Shown piece by piece: positions 46,710 through 58,707 of a DNA stretch of 64,000 nt. Where the stretch lies: assembly GCA_029216955.1 (NCBI GenBank), contig JANAVB010033217.1, forward strand, positions 2,057,059 to 2,121,058, given 5' to 3'. The notes under the pieces are model-generated. The model was not told the origin of the DNA. It did no database searches and saw nothing but the letters and a program-made list of their open reading frames with translations. Position 1 is the first letter of the stretch; each line of letters opens with the position of its first letter. This DNA is from Iris pallida. Taxonomy: Eukaryota > Streptophyta > Magnoliopsida > Asparagales > Iridaceae. Position numbers and translations under genes: made by a program.

Positions 46710-46907
46710 AAAGTTTTAGTGGTGGCCTATGCAGGTCTGATTTCAGACTTGTGGGGTATTTTAATTTATAGGATGTCTCAATCACACATGTTCCCCCTTG
46801 ATCTCATGATTCGTTACTCTCGACTCTAACTTGACATTCCGGTATCCTTTGACTTCATTGACCTTTTCTGTCCGATCGTTTGATTGTTCTTTTGTCCCTT
46901 TTCTTAG
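46710..46907 (+). other. Post-LTR leader with putative PBS and 3' splice site
   Basis: Starts with TTTTAGTGGTGGCCTATGCA, the shared post-LTR motif. It ends in the pyrimidine-rich TTTTGTCCCTTTTCTTAG (AG at 46906-46907). The gag frame is open from here except for one stop. Confidence 0.55.
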
Positions 46908-48276
46908 GGGCACTTCGTCCGCATCTGCCAGGACTGAACAACAACAACAAGGGTAACACGGACAACCTGACCATGTTGGTCAGCAACAAGGGCCGGTACT
47001 AACTCAAGAGACCATCCAAGAAGAAGTAATAGTAGAAGCAGCAGCTGGACCGCAGTATCCAGATGTTCCACCACCACCAACAGTTCCACCTACCCCTGTG
47101 GAAGTAGACACACCAGCCCTTTTGGAGATCATGAGAGGGATGATGGCTACTCAGCAACATCAGATGTTAGCCCAGCAGCGCATGCACGCTCAGTTACAAG
47201 AGCAGAACGTACTACTCAACCAAGGGTTGCAGACGGCATTGGAAAGAGGGGCGAGGCCAGATTCAGGAGCATCAGCCAGGTTTTGCAAGTACAACCTCCA
47301 TCGTTTCGAGGGCACGGAAGATGCCATCTCAGCAGATGCGTGGCTTAAGGATATTGAGGCTATTCTGACAGCAACTAAGGTACCGACGGAAGAACGTGTG
47401 GATCAAGTGAAGTTGTTACTTCAGGATCTCGCACGTGATTGGTGGGAATCAGAGGAAGTAGGCATCAGACGTCCTGTTGCTTGGGACGATTTTACTGCAA
47501 GGTTCAAGACGAAGTACTATGAAGTTGTGGCGCAGTTTGAGCTGCAACAGAAGTTTATCAACCTCAAGCAGGCCGGCAAGACGGTAGATGCTTACGCAGC
47601 GGAGTTCTGCAGATTGAGTAGGTTCGCCCCAGAGATGGTAGCATCGGAGAGCCAGAGGGCTATGAGGTTCCAGCAAGGGTTTTATCTTGAGCTCTTACAA
47701 TTGATAGAAGGGTACAACTACCAGACTTTTGATGAAGTATTGACGGCAACCCGAAGGCATGAGATCACCATTCAGAGGATCACGGCAAGGACTGGAGGTC
47801 AGAAGAGATCTCACAGTCAGATTGAAGGAGGAGGGGGAGCAGCGCCCCGAACAACAGCACCATCCCTTGGCATTCGCATTCACGATATGGCAATGCGAGG
47901 GCCAGCACCACCACCCAGGCAGCAGCAGCAACAGAAGAAGAATCAGCAACCCCTAGCGGGCTGCACTTATTGTGGGAAGGTAGGGCACACTAGAGATGTG
48001 TGTCGGACATTGAACGGACTGTGTTTGATATGTGGAAATCCAGATCATCGGGTTACCACATGTCCCATGAATTCGAGGTCAGATGGATCAGTGCAGCAGT
48101 TTCCTGCTCTGCCAGCACCAGGGGCAGGACAGTATCGAGGACCCGCAGTGGCAGTGAGACCATTGGCCCAGCGTCCGTTAATGCCACAGGCTCAGATGTT
48201 TCGGCAGCAGGGACCGCCGATGCAGCAACACCAGCATAGACCACCCCAGCATCATCAAGGCAGGGGCCAGCAGTAG
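46908..48276 (+). pseudogene. gag: gag of the complete gypsy element
   Basis: Structural protein forming the virus-like particle and binding RNA. The frame runs from the 3' splice-site-like AG; a TAA at 46954-46956 stands where the type 1 minus copy has a glutamine-type codon. A long open stretch follows with the capsid core (D-A-W-L-K-D-I-E-A-I-L, R-L-S-R-F-A-P-E-M) and two intact zinc knuckles, C-T-Y-C-G-K-V-G-H-T-R-D-V-C and C-L-I-C-G-N-P-D-H-R-V-T-T-C. The tail is glutamine/proline-rich. A TAG at 48274-48276 separates it from the protease in the same frame. No good ATG lies near the front of this frame; the first internal methionines are inside conserved sequence, so the true start may be in the LTR mini-exon. 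Confidence 0.88.
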
Positions 48277-48870
48277 CACCAGGCCAGGCCGCAATATGGA
48301 AACCAACAAGGAGGTCGAGGGCAGGCATTCACTCTATCCTTAGAGGAGGCATTAGTATCGGAAGATGTTGTGGCAGGTAACATTCTCGTCGCCCCATATC
48401 CCGCAGTAGCATTGTTTGATTCAGGAGCATCACACTCATTTATATCTGCACAATTTGCAACACGGCTAGGAATGGAATTCGAGGCATTGCCAGGGAGGTT
48501 AAATATACTCACTGGTAATGGGCTCGTAGGAGTTAGTAGGGTTATTCTAGCATATAGCGTTGTAGTTTGCGGGCATTCCTTATCCGCCAGGTTGATAGAA
48601 TTTCCTGTTGGAAATTTCGACGTTATCTTAGGCATGGACTGGCTGAAAGACAGTCATGCGACAATAGATTGTCGTAGAGGAAGTGTATCTTTTGATATTC
48701 CAGGCATGAAGAGATTCACCTTAGTCAGATCAGAGGCAACTCAACAAGAGCAGGGAGTAATAACGGCAATAGAAGAAGTTCAAGTTCCGAAGGTAGTTGA
48801 AGAATTTCTAGACGTATTTCTCGAAGAACTTCCAGGGCTACCGCCAGTAAGAGATATGAGTTCAGTATAG
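48277..48870 (+). pseudogene. pro: Aspartic protease of the complete element
   Basis: A-L-F-D-S-G-A-S-H-S-F with intact catalytic D-S-G, L-T-G-N-G-L-V-G-V and V-I-L-G-M-D-W-L. Same frame as gag, so Gag and Pol were one polyprotein. Near 48854 one base is missing compared with the minus-strand copy, which shifts the frame just before RT and produces the TAG at 48868-48870. Confidence 0.88.
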
Positions 48871-49865
48871 AATTGGCACCTGCAACTAAACCAATATCAG
48901 ATCGAGTTTATAGAATGGCGAATTCAGAGCAGGTCAAGGTATATCAGCACATAGAGGAACTGAAGGAGAAGAAGTTTATCCAAGCTAGCATATCACCATG
49001 GGCAGCACCAGTGGTACTTGTAGAAAAGAAGGATGGGTCATCCAGATTGTGCATTAATTACAGAAAGCTTAACGCGATGATAGTAAAGTACAAGTACCCA
49101 CTACCCAGGATCGACGACTTGTTTGATCAGTTGAGCAAAGCTAGAGTTTTCTCCAAGATAGATCTTCGTTCAGGGTATCATCAAGTGAGGGTTCGGAAGG
49201 AGGATATTCCCAAGACAGCGTTCAGGTCGAAGTATGGGCATTATGAATTCTTGGTAATACCGTTTGGTTTGACCAATGCTCCAGCAATATTCATGGATTT
49301 GATGAACTGCATCTTTATGTCGTACTTAGATCAGTTTGTCGTGGTGTTTCTCGACGACATTCTTGTATACTCTACTAGTAAAGAGGAGCATGAAGACCAC
49401 CTCAGAAAAGTATTACAGGTTTTGAGAGAGAACCAGTTGTATGCCAAGCTCAGTAAGTGTGATTTTTGGACGAATTATATTTTATTTTTGGGTCATATCA
49501 TATCAGGAGCTGGAGTAGCAGTGGATCCCAAGAAGGTAGAAGCAGTAGAGAGTTGGCCAGTGCCCAAGACCGTAGCTGATGTGCGGAGTTTCTTGGGATT
49601 GGCAGGATATTACAGAAGGTTCGTATCAGACTTTGCAAGGCTTTCAGCACCCATGACCCGCTTGACACGGAAGGATGTACCATTCGTCTGGTCGGCAGAA
49701 TGCCAAGCATTATTTGAGAATCTGAAGCAGAAGTTGATATCAGCACCTATTCTTACATTGCCAGTTGGACCCGGAGGTTTTACAGTATATTGTGATGCGT
49801 CAGAAAAAGGACTTGGATGTGTCCTCATACAACATGGGAAGGTGATAGCGTATGCATCTAGGTAA
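48871..49865 (+). pseudogene. pol: Reverse transcriptase and start of RNase H, complete element
   Basis: About 330 residues: [42 protein letters not shown], catalytic [21 protein letters not shown], then [11 protein letters not shown] of RNase H. In the first RT motif the usual C-I-D-Y-R reads C-I-N-Y-R. A TAA at 49863-49865 replaces a glutamine codon (CAA in the relatives). Confidence 0.9.
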
Positions 49866-51566
49866 CTTCGAGACCACGAGAAGAATTATCCAACTCATGA
49901 CTTGGAGTTGGCAGCAGTAGTATTTGCTTTGAAACTATGGAGGCATTACTTATATGGTGACCGAGTGGACATGTACATAAACCATAAAAGTCTGAAGTAC
50001 ATCTTTACTCAGAAGGAGCTGAACATGAGACAGAGAAGATGGTTGGAGTTGATCAAGGATTATGACGTGAAGCTTCAGTATCATCCAGGCAAGGCTAATG
50101 TGGTAGCAGACGCTCTTAGCAGGAGAGGCGGCGCCTTTATATTGACAACACAGAGGCATATCTTAGAAGACCTTCAGGAGATTGGCATCGAGGTTATATT
50201 TCCTAGTGATGTAGGAATTCTGGCGAGTCTACGAGTTCAATCCGACTTGGTAGACAGGATCAAGGCAGCTCAGGTGCAGGACCCAAGGATTCAGAAGCTT
50301 AGGGCAGAATGTGAGTCCGGACTCAGAAAGGAGTTGAAAATTCATGAAGATGGTACCCTTAGGTTTGGATCACGCCTATGTGTGCCTAGTGGAGATATCA
50401 GACAAGAGGTTATGACAGAAGCTCACAGTTTCCAATATTCTGTACACCCTGGAGGGACCAAAATGTACCAAGATATCAAGCAGCACTTTTGGTGGAACGG
50501 GATGAAGAGGGAGATAGCTAGATTTGTTTCCCATTGCTTGGTATGTCAGCAAGTGAAGGCAGAACAGCAGAGGCCAGCTGGGTTATTACAACCGCTTCCT
50601 ATCCCGAAATGGAAGTGGGAACACTTCACAATGGACTTTGTGACCGGTTTACCGAGATCACCAAGTGGTAAAGATGCTATTTGGGTGATAGTGGACCGAC
50701 TTACAAAGGTAGCACACTTTCTTCCTTTCAGAGTAGAGCAATCTACAGAAAAGTTGGCAGAGTTGTATATGCAACAGATAGTCAGGCAGCTTGGAGTCCC
50801 TGTCAGCATTATGTCAGATAGAGATACCCGTTTTACATCACATTTCTGGAAGAGCTTACATCATAGTCTGGGTACCAAGTTAAGATTTAGCACGGCTTAC
50901 CATCTCCAGACAGACGGACAATCAGAAAGAACAATTCAGACTTTGGAAGACATGTTGCGAGCTTGCACTCTGGATTTTGGAGGATCTTGGGAGAGCCACC
51001 TGCACTTAGTTGAGTTCTCATACAACAACAGTTATCAAGCCAGTATCCAGATGGCACCATTTGAAGCTCTATATGGTAAGAAGTGTAGGTCGCCACTAGC
51101 ATGGGATGATATCGGGGAGAGAAAGATGCTAGGTCCAGAAATGATTATCCAGACAATTGAAGTGGTTAAGGTAATTAGAGAGCGACTTCGAGTTGCGCAA
51201 GATCGGCATCGTCATTGGGCGGACCAGTATCGTAGGCCGCTAGAATTTTCTGTTGGGGACCACGTGTTCTTGCGGATCTCACCTACCCGTGGGGTCATTA
51301 GGTTTGGCGTTCGCGGGAAATTAAGTCCGCGGTACGTGGGCCCATTTGTTATCTTTGATAGGATAGGCAATGTTGCTTATCGTTTATCCCTTCCACCTTC
51401 GTTACGAGAGGTACATGACGTATTTCATGTATCTCAGTTGCGAAGGTATGTATCAGACCCAAGCCATATCCTTGATCATTCTGAGCTGGTTGTTGGTACC
51501 AACCTGTCTTACGAGGAACAGCCTGTGTCCATTTTGGACCGAAGAGAGAAGATACTCAAGAACTGA
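49866..51566 (+). pseudogene. pol: RNase H and integrase of the complete element
   Basis: RNase H continues with D-L-E-L-A-A-V-V-F, but the third catalytic segment T-D-H-K-S-L-K-Y reads I-N-H-K-S-L-K-Y (Asn codon 49980-49982), an active-site loss. Integrase follows: zinc-binding H-P-G-G...C-L-V-C-Q, core aspartates in M-D-F-V-T-G-L-P and I-M-S-D-R-D-T-R-F, glutamate in Q-T-D-G-Q-S-E-R-T. The C-terminal domain (P-R-Y-V-G-P-F-V-I) leads into a chromodomain, interrupted by a TGA at 51564-51566. Confidence 0.9.
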
Positions 51567-51737
51567 ACAATTAGCCTTGTCCGGGTTGCTTGGGGTCATC
51601 ACTCTTTAGGGGAGTCAACGTGGGAACGTGAGGATGATATCCGATCACGGTATCCGCACCTGTTTGACTCACAAGGTATATCTTTTTCTGTATACCTTGA
51701 TTATCTTAACTCCTCATGCTTGTCACCTTACGAGTAG
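51567..51737 (+). pseudogene. pol: Chromodomain end after the stop
   Basis: The same frame continues with T-I-S-L-V-R-V-A-W-G-H-H-S-L-G-E-S-T-W-E and Y-P-H-L-F to a TAG at 51735-51737. The type 2 copy has a lysine codon where this copy has the TGA, so the domain was once continuous. About 150 bp of noncoding sequence follows before the polypurine tract. Confidence 0.8.
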
Positions 51738-51890
51738 AATTGCTTGATATCGTAGAATGTTCAACATGGATATGTTACTTACTGTTAACATTGTAAAATG
51801 GTTGCTTGCTCCAATTGCTTATACTTAGATTAGTTTAGCTTTGATATTCTCATCTTGCTTGGATTTGAAATTCCGAGGACGGAATTTTTT

Positions 51891-51905
51891 CTAAGGAGGG
51901 TAGAG
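51891..51905 (+). other. Polypurine tract
   Basis: AAGGAGGGTAGAGA directly before the 3' LTR start at 51907. Confidence 0.8.
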
Positions 51906-51906
51906 A

Positions 51907-54843
51907 TGTCACTTCCCGTTCCCAGAATACGTATTTATTTAATATTTATCATGTATTATTCTGTATTTAAATTCTTTTAATTTCATGTTAATTAATTTTC
52001 TACAATTTTATTTCTGTACTTTACTTTCTGCTTTTATACTTGCTTTGAGTTCGGCTTGGATTGGTTTAATTATGTTGGTTCATCATGAACCGAAATAAAC
52101 CCTCACCTACCACTACCCCTTCATTTAAAGCTCATCCCCTTTCTCTCTCTTCATTCATTTCACCATTACTCTTCTTCTTCCTCCATTACTCTTCCACCCA
52201 CCCATTTGGAGAGACAAGTACATCTTGCACACCATGAAGGATTTCATGCATCCCCATTTATTTTTAGTCTATGTTGTTCATCTTCTCATCCTCTACAAGT
52301 TTAGGTCTTGAAGTTCTTGATTTCCATGGATGGTTGGGTGTAGATCTAAATTTTAAGTTTTGGTTTTCATATGGATTTTATGGTTTTGATCTATCAAACT
52401 TTGTTGTTTTCGAAAATAAGTGGTTCCATGTTGTAGAGAATTTAATTCTACCAAAGTTTGGCTTTTGAAAAGTTAGATTCCGATTTATTTTGAGAAAGTT
52501 ATGGCCAAAATAATTTTGGTCAAACTTCTATGTTCATCTGCAGCATAGGCCGCATGTCGCAGTTGAGCCGCATAGATGTCGCGGTTGGGCCGCATAGGCC
52601 GCATGTCGCAGTTGAGCCGCATAGATGTCGCGGTTGGGCCGCATAGGTCGCATGTCGCAGTTGAGCCGCATAGATGTCGCGGTTGGGCCGCATAGGCCGT
52701 ATGTCGCAGTTGAGCGGCATAGATGTCGCGGTTGGGCCACATAGGCCGCATGTCACAGTTGAGCCGCATAGATGTTGCGGTTGGGCCGCATGAGGCACAT
52801 GTCGCAGTTGAGCCGCATAGATGTCGCGGTTGGGCCGCATAGGCCGCATGTCGCAGTTGAGCCGCATAGATGTCGCGGTTGGGCCGCATGAGGCACATGT
52901 CGCAGTTGAACCGCATAGATGTCGCGGTTGAGCCGCATGAGGCACATGTTGCAGTTGAACCGCATATGGTGTCGCGGTTGGGCCGCATAGGCCGCATGTC
53001 GCAGTAGGCCGCATATGGTGTCGCAGTTGGGCCGCATAGGCCGCATGTCGCAGTTAAGCCGCATATGGCATCGCAGTTGGGCCGCATATGCCGCATGAGC
53101 CGCATGTCGCAGTTAGTCCGCATGCATGTCGCAGAATAGGCCGCATAATGCCTATTTTGGTTGTTTCTGACTGTTATATATCCTAATTGACGAAATTGTG
53201 GCTAGAATTTCTTCCAACTCCCAACATGAAATTTGTAGATCTTTTCCTTGGCTTCAAAAATATGTTACCAACTATTTTATACTAGTTATGGACTCGACCA
53301 TGCTTAATACTAATTTGACTTTTATGTCTTGTCACGAATTGACCCCGATTGTTACTCGACTAATAATTGATCATGCGTTCCTAGTTGGAACTAAGAGACT
53401 GGCTAGTCGTCTTATTAAATTGAACGAATGAGACACGTTCATATTAACTATGAACTATTATAATCGATTGGCCGATCCCGAATATTGACATACAGGCACA
53501 CATGCAGGCTTCATTTTATTTATTTATTTATTTTCTACAAAAGAAGCATGTGTACTTTATGGTCAAGGCATGATTATTCCGTGGTTAGTTTGGATTGTTG
53601 CATTACGCTATGTAAGACCTACAACCTAACCGTACGGGCATCGTTGTAGAGTTGTGCATATCGTACCCCGTACGAAAGTATTCATTCTGAATGACCATGA
53701 TCCACGGCATAGGATTTCACTCAACGTAGAGACTATTAAGTTAAATAAAATAATGATTGCATGGAGAGAATGGATTTTCGAGTTCTTACATGGCAGTCCT
53801 CTTGGGACTAGTAGTGCCCGACAGGCCGGTTGGTCCCCACAGATACTGCAAATCTGTCACACGGACAGGGAGCGGTATCTGGTTATATTATCTATTGTAT
53901 ATTGTATATTGATGACGGGCGTCCCGCTGGGACTCGTCTAATTCATGATTGGCACAATTGATTGACTGGGTAAACTAGCCTTGCTTGCACATAGTAAGAA
54001 CTGAGGAATCCTTTATTGCATAATTCCAGGATAACTTAGAACTCACAATAGCAAGCCGTAGTAGTTGTATGGCCGTTTAAATTAATTTGTTTGTGTGTTG
54101 TACCTACTATGTTACCTAACTGAGATGATCAGAATGTCAGGGCATGACGGGCCAACTTCTGTCCTTGTTTGGTTGGGAGGTTGGTTCGAAGTGTCGTGAT
54201 GTTGTGTGAATCCCAATGGCAAGCAGAGATCTACTTATCATATTCTCTTATTACTGGTTTTAATTCCTCATATCGTGCTTCCTTGCGGTACTTGCTATTA
54301 GAGGTCTAACCTCTCTGGTTTTGCATGGCCAGATTTAGAGCCGGTCCCCGAGGACTCAGCTTACTTCCACCTCCAAGATGGTCAATACTAGAGGGATGAT
54401 TGCAGGAGGACTCGAGTGGGTTCCTTACTTTCCCGCTCGTTTTGTTACTTACTTTATATTTTGCTGTTTGGCACCGACATGTTAGTCGGATTGTCTTGTA
54501 CTTACTTTTATATAATTATAATTAAGTCAGACTGCAGCTGATAACAATTGTGTATACCTTGCTTCATCATCTGGCTATGTTTTGTAAAGCCAGATATCAA
54601 GAACATTTTGACTGAGCGTTTGGGATGCCTTACTGCTTTATATCATATGTTCTCTATTACTGTTTCTTGCTTGAATGATTGAGACAATAGATGTGAAGTA
54701 ACCATAGTGAGACTTTCATGTAGTATGCACCCCCTCGTCTTTTAGACAGCATTGATCGTATTATACGGTATTCATCTACCCGTAATACGTAGCTGGCTGA
54801 GTCATTCTTCCGCTCTCCAGTATTCTGGTTCCGGGGCGTGACA
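51907..54843 (+). mobile_element. 3' LTR of the complete gypsy element
   Basis: 2937 bp, ends GGGGCGTGACA. Dyad at 52077-52091, TTTAAAG near 52124-52130, palindrome at 52214-52228, array at 52543-53151, splice-like distal block near 54305-54425 with an open 38-nt mini-ORF. Confidence 0.93.
52543..53151 (+). repeat. Variable array of the 3' LTR, 49-bp units
   Basis: Same 49-bp unit as the 5' LTR array and about one unit longer. Some units carry private changes, for example ATGTTGCGG and GAGCGGCAT. Confidence 0.9.
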
Positions 54844-54848
54844 AGTTC

Positions 54849-56057
54849 GATGGAGAGCATTATCAAGTCTGGAAGAGGAAGGTTTATCTAACTCTTCAAC
54901 TCAAAGACGTTGATCATGTACTGTTGGAGGAAGAACCTTCTGTTCCAGACACTGGGTCTACTGCCGCAATCAATACGGCTACAAAACTCCAGGCCAAATG
55001 GAGAAGGGAAAATAGCATATGCAGGCTTCTCATCCTGAATGCTATGGAGGATTCCCTGGCAGAATCCTACTCGAAGAAGGAATTTGCCAGAGACATATGG
55101 GAGTCTGTGGAAAAACTGTATGAAGAAGACAAGAACAGGAGCAAGATGTTTGTGGTTGAAAAATATCACAAATTGTTCTATGAGGACGAGAAGTCCATGT
55201 TGCCACAGGTGAAGAAATTTCTGAAGCTGCGTCAGAAACTGGAAGACGAAGAGATGCCCCTTCCCGACAAGTTTGTCGTTGGAGGAATCGTCTCAAAACT
55301 TCCTGCTGGATGGAGTACCTTCTATGCAAGGATGCTCAGAAAGAAGCTAGACATTAGCTTGGGAGATCTACTTCAAGAGATCCATGTTGAGGACGAGATG
55401 CGTTCCCAACAGAAGATGGACACTCTGTCCAAACAGTTGGCTAAGGCCAATCTAGTGCAGATGAGAGATCCCAAGGGGAAGCAGGCGGCTTCTCATCACA
55501 AGAAGAAGGAGTTCACCAGTCTAAAAGTGAAGGGTCCTTCATTCAAGCAACAGAAGTCCAAGTCCCAAGTGACTTGTTTCAATTGTGGCAAGAAAGGCCA
55601 CTACAAGAGTGAATGCAGATCCAAGCCTAAACAATCAGAGAAAGGTGAGCCTAGTAAGGTTTCATTGGTTTCTAACATTGTTGCTATGATCGCACAGGTC
55701 ACAACTGTGGAGGTTGACTCTGACTGGTGGATAGACACGGGTACGACTTGTCATGTCTGTTCTGACAAGGAATGGTTCGTCACGTACCAGCCGATATCTG
55801 AGAAGGTTGTCATGGCGAACCAGGCCCAAGCTGAAGTTCTGGGGATCGGGACTGTGGAGCTGAAACTCACTTCTGGGAACACTCTGACGCTTCAAGGTGT
55901 GAACCATGTTCCGGCGATTGCCAAGAACCTGATCTCTGGGAGCCTGCTCTGCAACACAGACTTGAGGATGGACATCAATGCTGGTCAGATGGTGATGTCC
56001 AAGAAGGGAACATACTTCGGGAAGGCTTATCAAACCGAAGGAATGTTTAAAATTTAG
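54849..56057 (+). pseudogene. gag: Copia gag and protease, continued
   Basis: Continues the frame of 43766-43822 after the gypsy insertion (D-G-E-H-Y-Q-V-W-K-R-K). It covers the copia capsid region (A-K-W-R-R-E-N-S-I-C, D-I-W-E-S-V-E-K-L-Y, L-P-D-K-F-V-V-G-G-I-V-S-K-L-P), a single zinc knuckle C-F-N-C-G-K-K-G-H-Y-K-S-E-C (about 55575-55616), and protease with W-W-I-D-T-G-T-T-C-H-V-C (D-T-G intact, about 55734). A TAG at 56055-56057 stops the frame before the integrase. The body is otherwise open for about 400 codons. Confidence 0.9.
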
Positions 56058-57272
56058 CTTGTCAACCAGTTTGATGACATTAATGCAGTTGTATTTTCTG
56101 ATTATTCTCTTGAGTTGTGGCATAATAGACTAGGACATGTTCATTGTAAAAGAATTAACAAAATGTCTAGTCTAGGACTTATCTCCAAATGTGGGGGTAA
56201 GGTGGAGAAGTGTGAAGTATGTGCTCAGACGAAGATCACAAGGAAACCCTTTCATCGGGTCAATCGAAGCACAGATCTTCTGGAGTTAGTACACTCCGAT
56301 ATCTGTGACTTCAAATATTTCTCCACGAAGGCCGGGATGAAGTATTTCATAACCTTCATCGACGAGTTCTCAAAATACGCGTTCGTCTACTTGCTCAAGA
56401 CTAAAGACGAAGCTTTCGAAAAGTTCAGAGAGTTCAGGGCCGAAGCTGAACGGCAGACTGGACAATAACTCAAGAGGTTGAGAAATGATCGAGGTGGGGA
56501 GTACAGGTCTCATGACTTCGCATCGTTCTGCAAAGAACATGGAATCATATGCGAGACTACTGCTCCATATTCTCCTCAATCCAACGGAGTAGCAGAGAGG
56601 AAGAACCGAACATTAACAGAAATGATGAATTCAATGCTGCTTACTGCAGGTCTTCCAAAATGCTACTGGGGAGAAGCTGCATTAACGGCCACTTTCATTC
56701 TTAATAGAGTGCCATATGCAACTTCGGACGTAACTCCTCATGAACTCTGGTTCAAAGTCAGACCAAACTTGAATGTCATTCGAGTGTGGGGGTGTCTGGC
56801 GTATGTGAAGCTCCCAGATCTGAAGATTCAGAAGCTGGGGACAAGGACTACGAAGGCGATCTTCTTGGGGTATGCCGAGAAGAGTGATGCTCGAAGATTT
56901 CTTGATATTGAGTCAAATCATATCATCGAATCTCGCGATGCTGAATACTTTGAAGACAAGTTTACAAAAGACAAAAATATTGTTCTTTCGGACATTCCGG
57001 AAAATGATGTAGGTGCAAATGAGACTGAATTCTCATATGGGCCAGTAGTCCAAGAAGAAGCTGTTGTTGATGAAATAACTCTTGTACCAGAACTCGCAGA
57101 GCCGTCAGCAAAGCGAGCGAGGAGACCTAAAGACTTCGGAGATGACTTTGTCACCTATCATGTGGAAGCAGATCCGCTTACCTATGATGAGGCGATGAAG
57201 ACCAGAGATGCTATCTTCTGGAAGGAGGCAGTGAATGACGAGTTTGACTCTATCACCTCCAATAACACATGA
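56058..57272 (+). pseudogene. pol: Copia integrase and linker
   Basis: Starts with the pre-integrase zinc region (L-W-H-N-R-L-G-H-V...C-E-V-C-A-Q-T-K), then the core: D in V-H-S-D-I-C-D, D in R-N-D-R-G-G-E-Y and E in G-V-A-E-R-K-N-R-T. A TAA at 56466-56468 splits the core in frame. The linker (F-L-G-Y-A-E-K-S-D-A-R-R-F) and the start of the RT region (D-P-L-T-Y-D-E-A-M) follow. A TGA at 57270-57272 ends the open part. The integrase lies before RT, which defines Ty1/copia. Confidence 0.9.
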
Positions 57273-57860
57273 GTGTTGGTAGATCTACCTGAAGGAGAAA
57301 AGCCCATCGTATGTAAATGAATCTTCAAGAAGAAGATGAAGACAGATGGAACTATTGACAAGTTCAAGGCTAGGCTGGTAGCCAAGGGATTTTCTCAGAA
57401 ACAGGGGATAGACTACTTTGACACGTACGCTCCAGTAGCTCGGATGACCACCATCAGGATGTTAATCGCTCTAGCAGCCATACATAAGTTGGTGATACAT
57501 CAGATGGATGTAAAGACAGCATTCCTGAATAGGGAGCTGACCGAAGAGATTTACATGTAACAGCCAGATGGATTTGTCGTCAAAGGTCTTGAAGACAAAG
57601 TCTGCAAGTTGGTAAAATCATTGTATGGTTTGAAGCAAGCTCCCAAGATATGGCATGAGAAGTTTGACAAAGTTATTAGGTCAAACGGTTACAGAGTCAG
57701 CAAGACGGACAAATGTGTTTACACAAAGTTCGCTGATGGAAGAGGAGTCATCGTTTGTCTGTACGTGAACGACATGCTAATCCTAGGACGGATATAGGCT
57801 GTGTCACGGAGACAAAGAAGTTCCTCTCAACCAAGTTCAGTATGAAGGACTTGGGGATGC
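57273..57860 (+). pseudogene. pol: Copia reverse transcriptase, damaged
   Basis: [15 protein letters not shown] and [10 protein letters not shown] (first catalytic aspartate intact) are clear. The second motif, normally Y-V-D-D-M, reads Y-V-N-D-M (Asn codon 57768-57770), removing a metal-binding aspartate. Stops occur near 57318 and at 57558-57560, and frameshifts lie near 57786-57790 and 57856. S-L-Y-G-L-K-Q-A-P is intact. Confidence 0.88.
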
Positions 57861-58707
57861 AGATGTCATCTTAGACATAAAGATCATCCGGACAGACACT
57901 GGAGTAGCGCTGTCACAATCTCACTATATTCAGAAGATGCTCACACGCTATGGGTATAAGGATCTTCCAGGGATCGATACGCCATACAGGTGTGATCAGA
58001 AGCTGAAGCCAAACTCGAGGGAAAGCGTCAGGCAGCTGGAGTATTCTAGCATTATCGAAAGTTTAATATACGCAACCACTGCCACAAGGCCTGACATAGC
58101 TTTCGCCGTAGGAATGCTGAGTCGGTTCACAAGCAACCCAGGGGTTGAGCACTGGAAAGCTGTGAAGCGGGTGATGAGATATCTCAAGAAGACTCAGACA
58201 TATGCACTGCACTACAACGGGTATCTGACAATAGTGGAAGGCTTCAGTAATGCTAGCTGGTGTTCAGAGGTGGAAAGCGAGAGATCTACAGGTGGATATG
58301 TCTTTTCCTTGGGTGGAGCTGCTATATCGTGGAAGTCAAAGAAGCAGACTATACTCTCTCGTTCCTCCATGGAATCTGAATTCTATGCACTTGAAACTAC
58401 AGCAGATGAAGCAGAATGGCTTCGGGAGCTCATGTATGATCTTCCAGTGGTTGGGGCTCAGATATCGACGATACCGATATATTGTGACAACCAGGCGTCT
58501 GCGGCGGTGGCATCAAATGACCTCTTCAACGGAAAGAAGAGGACTGTACGGTTGAAGCACATGGCAGTACACGATCTTATCAAAAGAGGTGTAATTGCAG
58601 TGATTGATGTTCGGAGTCAAGAGAACCTGGCAGATCCGTTCACAAAGGACCTCAAGCGCCAGTTGGTCGATGATACAGCTTATAAAATGGGCTTGAAGGC
58701 ATTCTGA
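57861..58707 (+). pseudogene. pol: Copia RT end and RNase H
   Basis: Covers the end of RT (L-S-Q-S-H-Y-I-Q-K-M-L) and RNase H up to the natural end K-M-G-L-K-A-F at 58707. The first catalytic aspartate of RNase H, usually S-D-A-S-W, reads S-N-A-S-W (Asn codon 58249-58251). M-E-S-E-F-Y-A-L and Y-C-D-N-Q-A-S keep the other acidic residues. L-K-H-M-A-V-H-D and A-D-P-F-T-K are typical of copia. Confidence 0.9.

Larger units (their letters stand above)
43823..54843 (+). mobile_element. Complete Ty3/gypsy chromovirus (Tekay/Del-like), nested in copia gag
   Basis: Two LTRs (43823-46709 and 51907-54843) flank gag, protease, RT, RNase H and integrase with chromodomain. The 5-bp duplication AGTTC stands at 43818-43822 and 54844-54848. 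Order and chromodomain assign it to the plant chromoviruses, most likely Tekay. The coding frame has stops at 46954, 48274, 49863 and 51564 and a 1-nt frameshift near 48854, so it is not autonomous as it stands. The two LTRs differ by a few bases per hundred by eye and by 50 bp in length. Confidence 0.92.

Noticed and set aside
44436..53123. Minus-strand open frames of 100-212 aa with repeated C-D-M-R-P-M-R-P
   Set aside because: They lie wholly in the 49-bp array. The unit is not a multiple of three and lacks stops, so several overlapping frames are open. No start context or domain.
43766..58707. Plant pararetrovirus or endogenous virus
   Set aside because: Integrase is present, and LTRs and a target duplication are found where testable. 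No movement or coat protein region; order is Ty1/copia.
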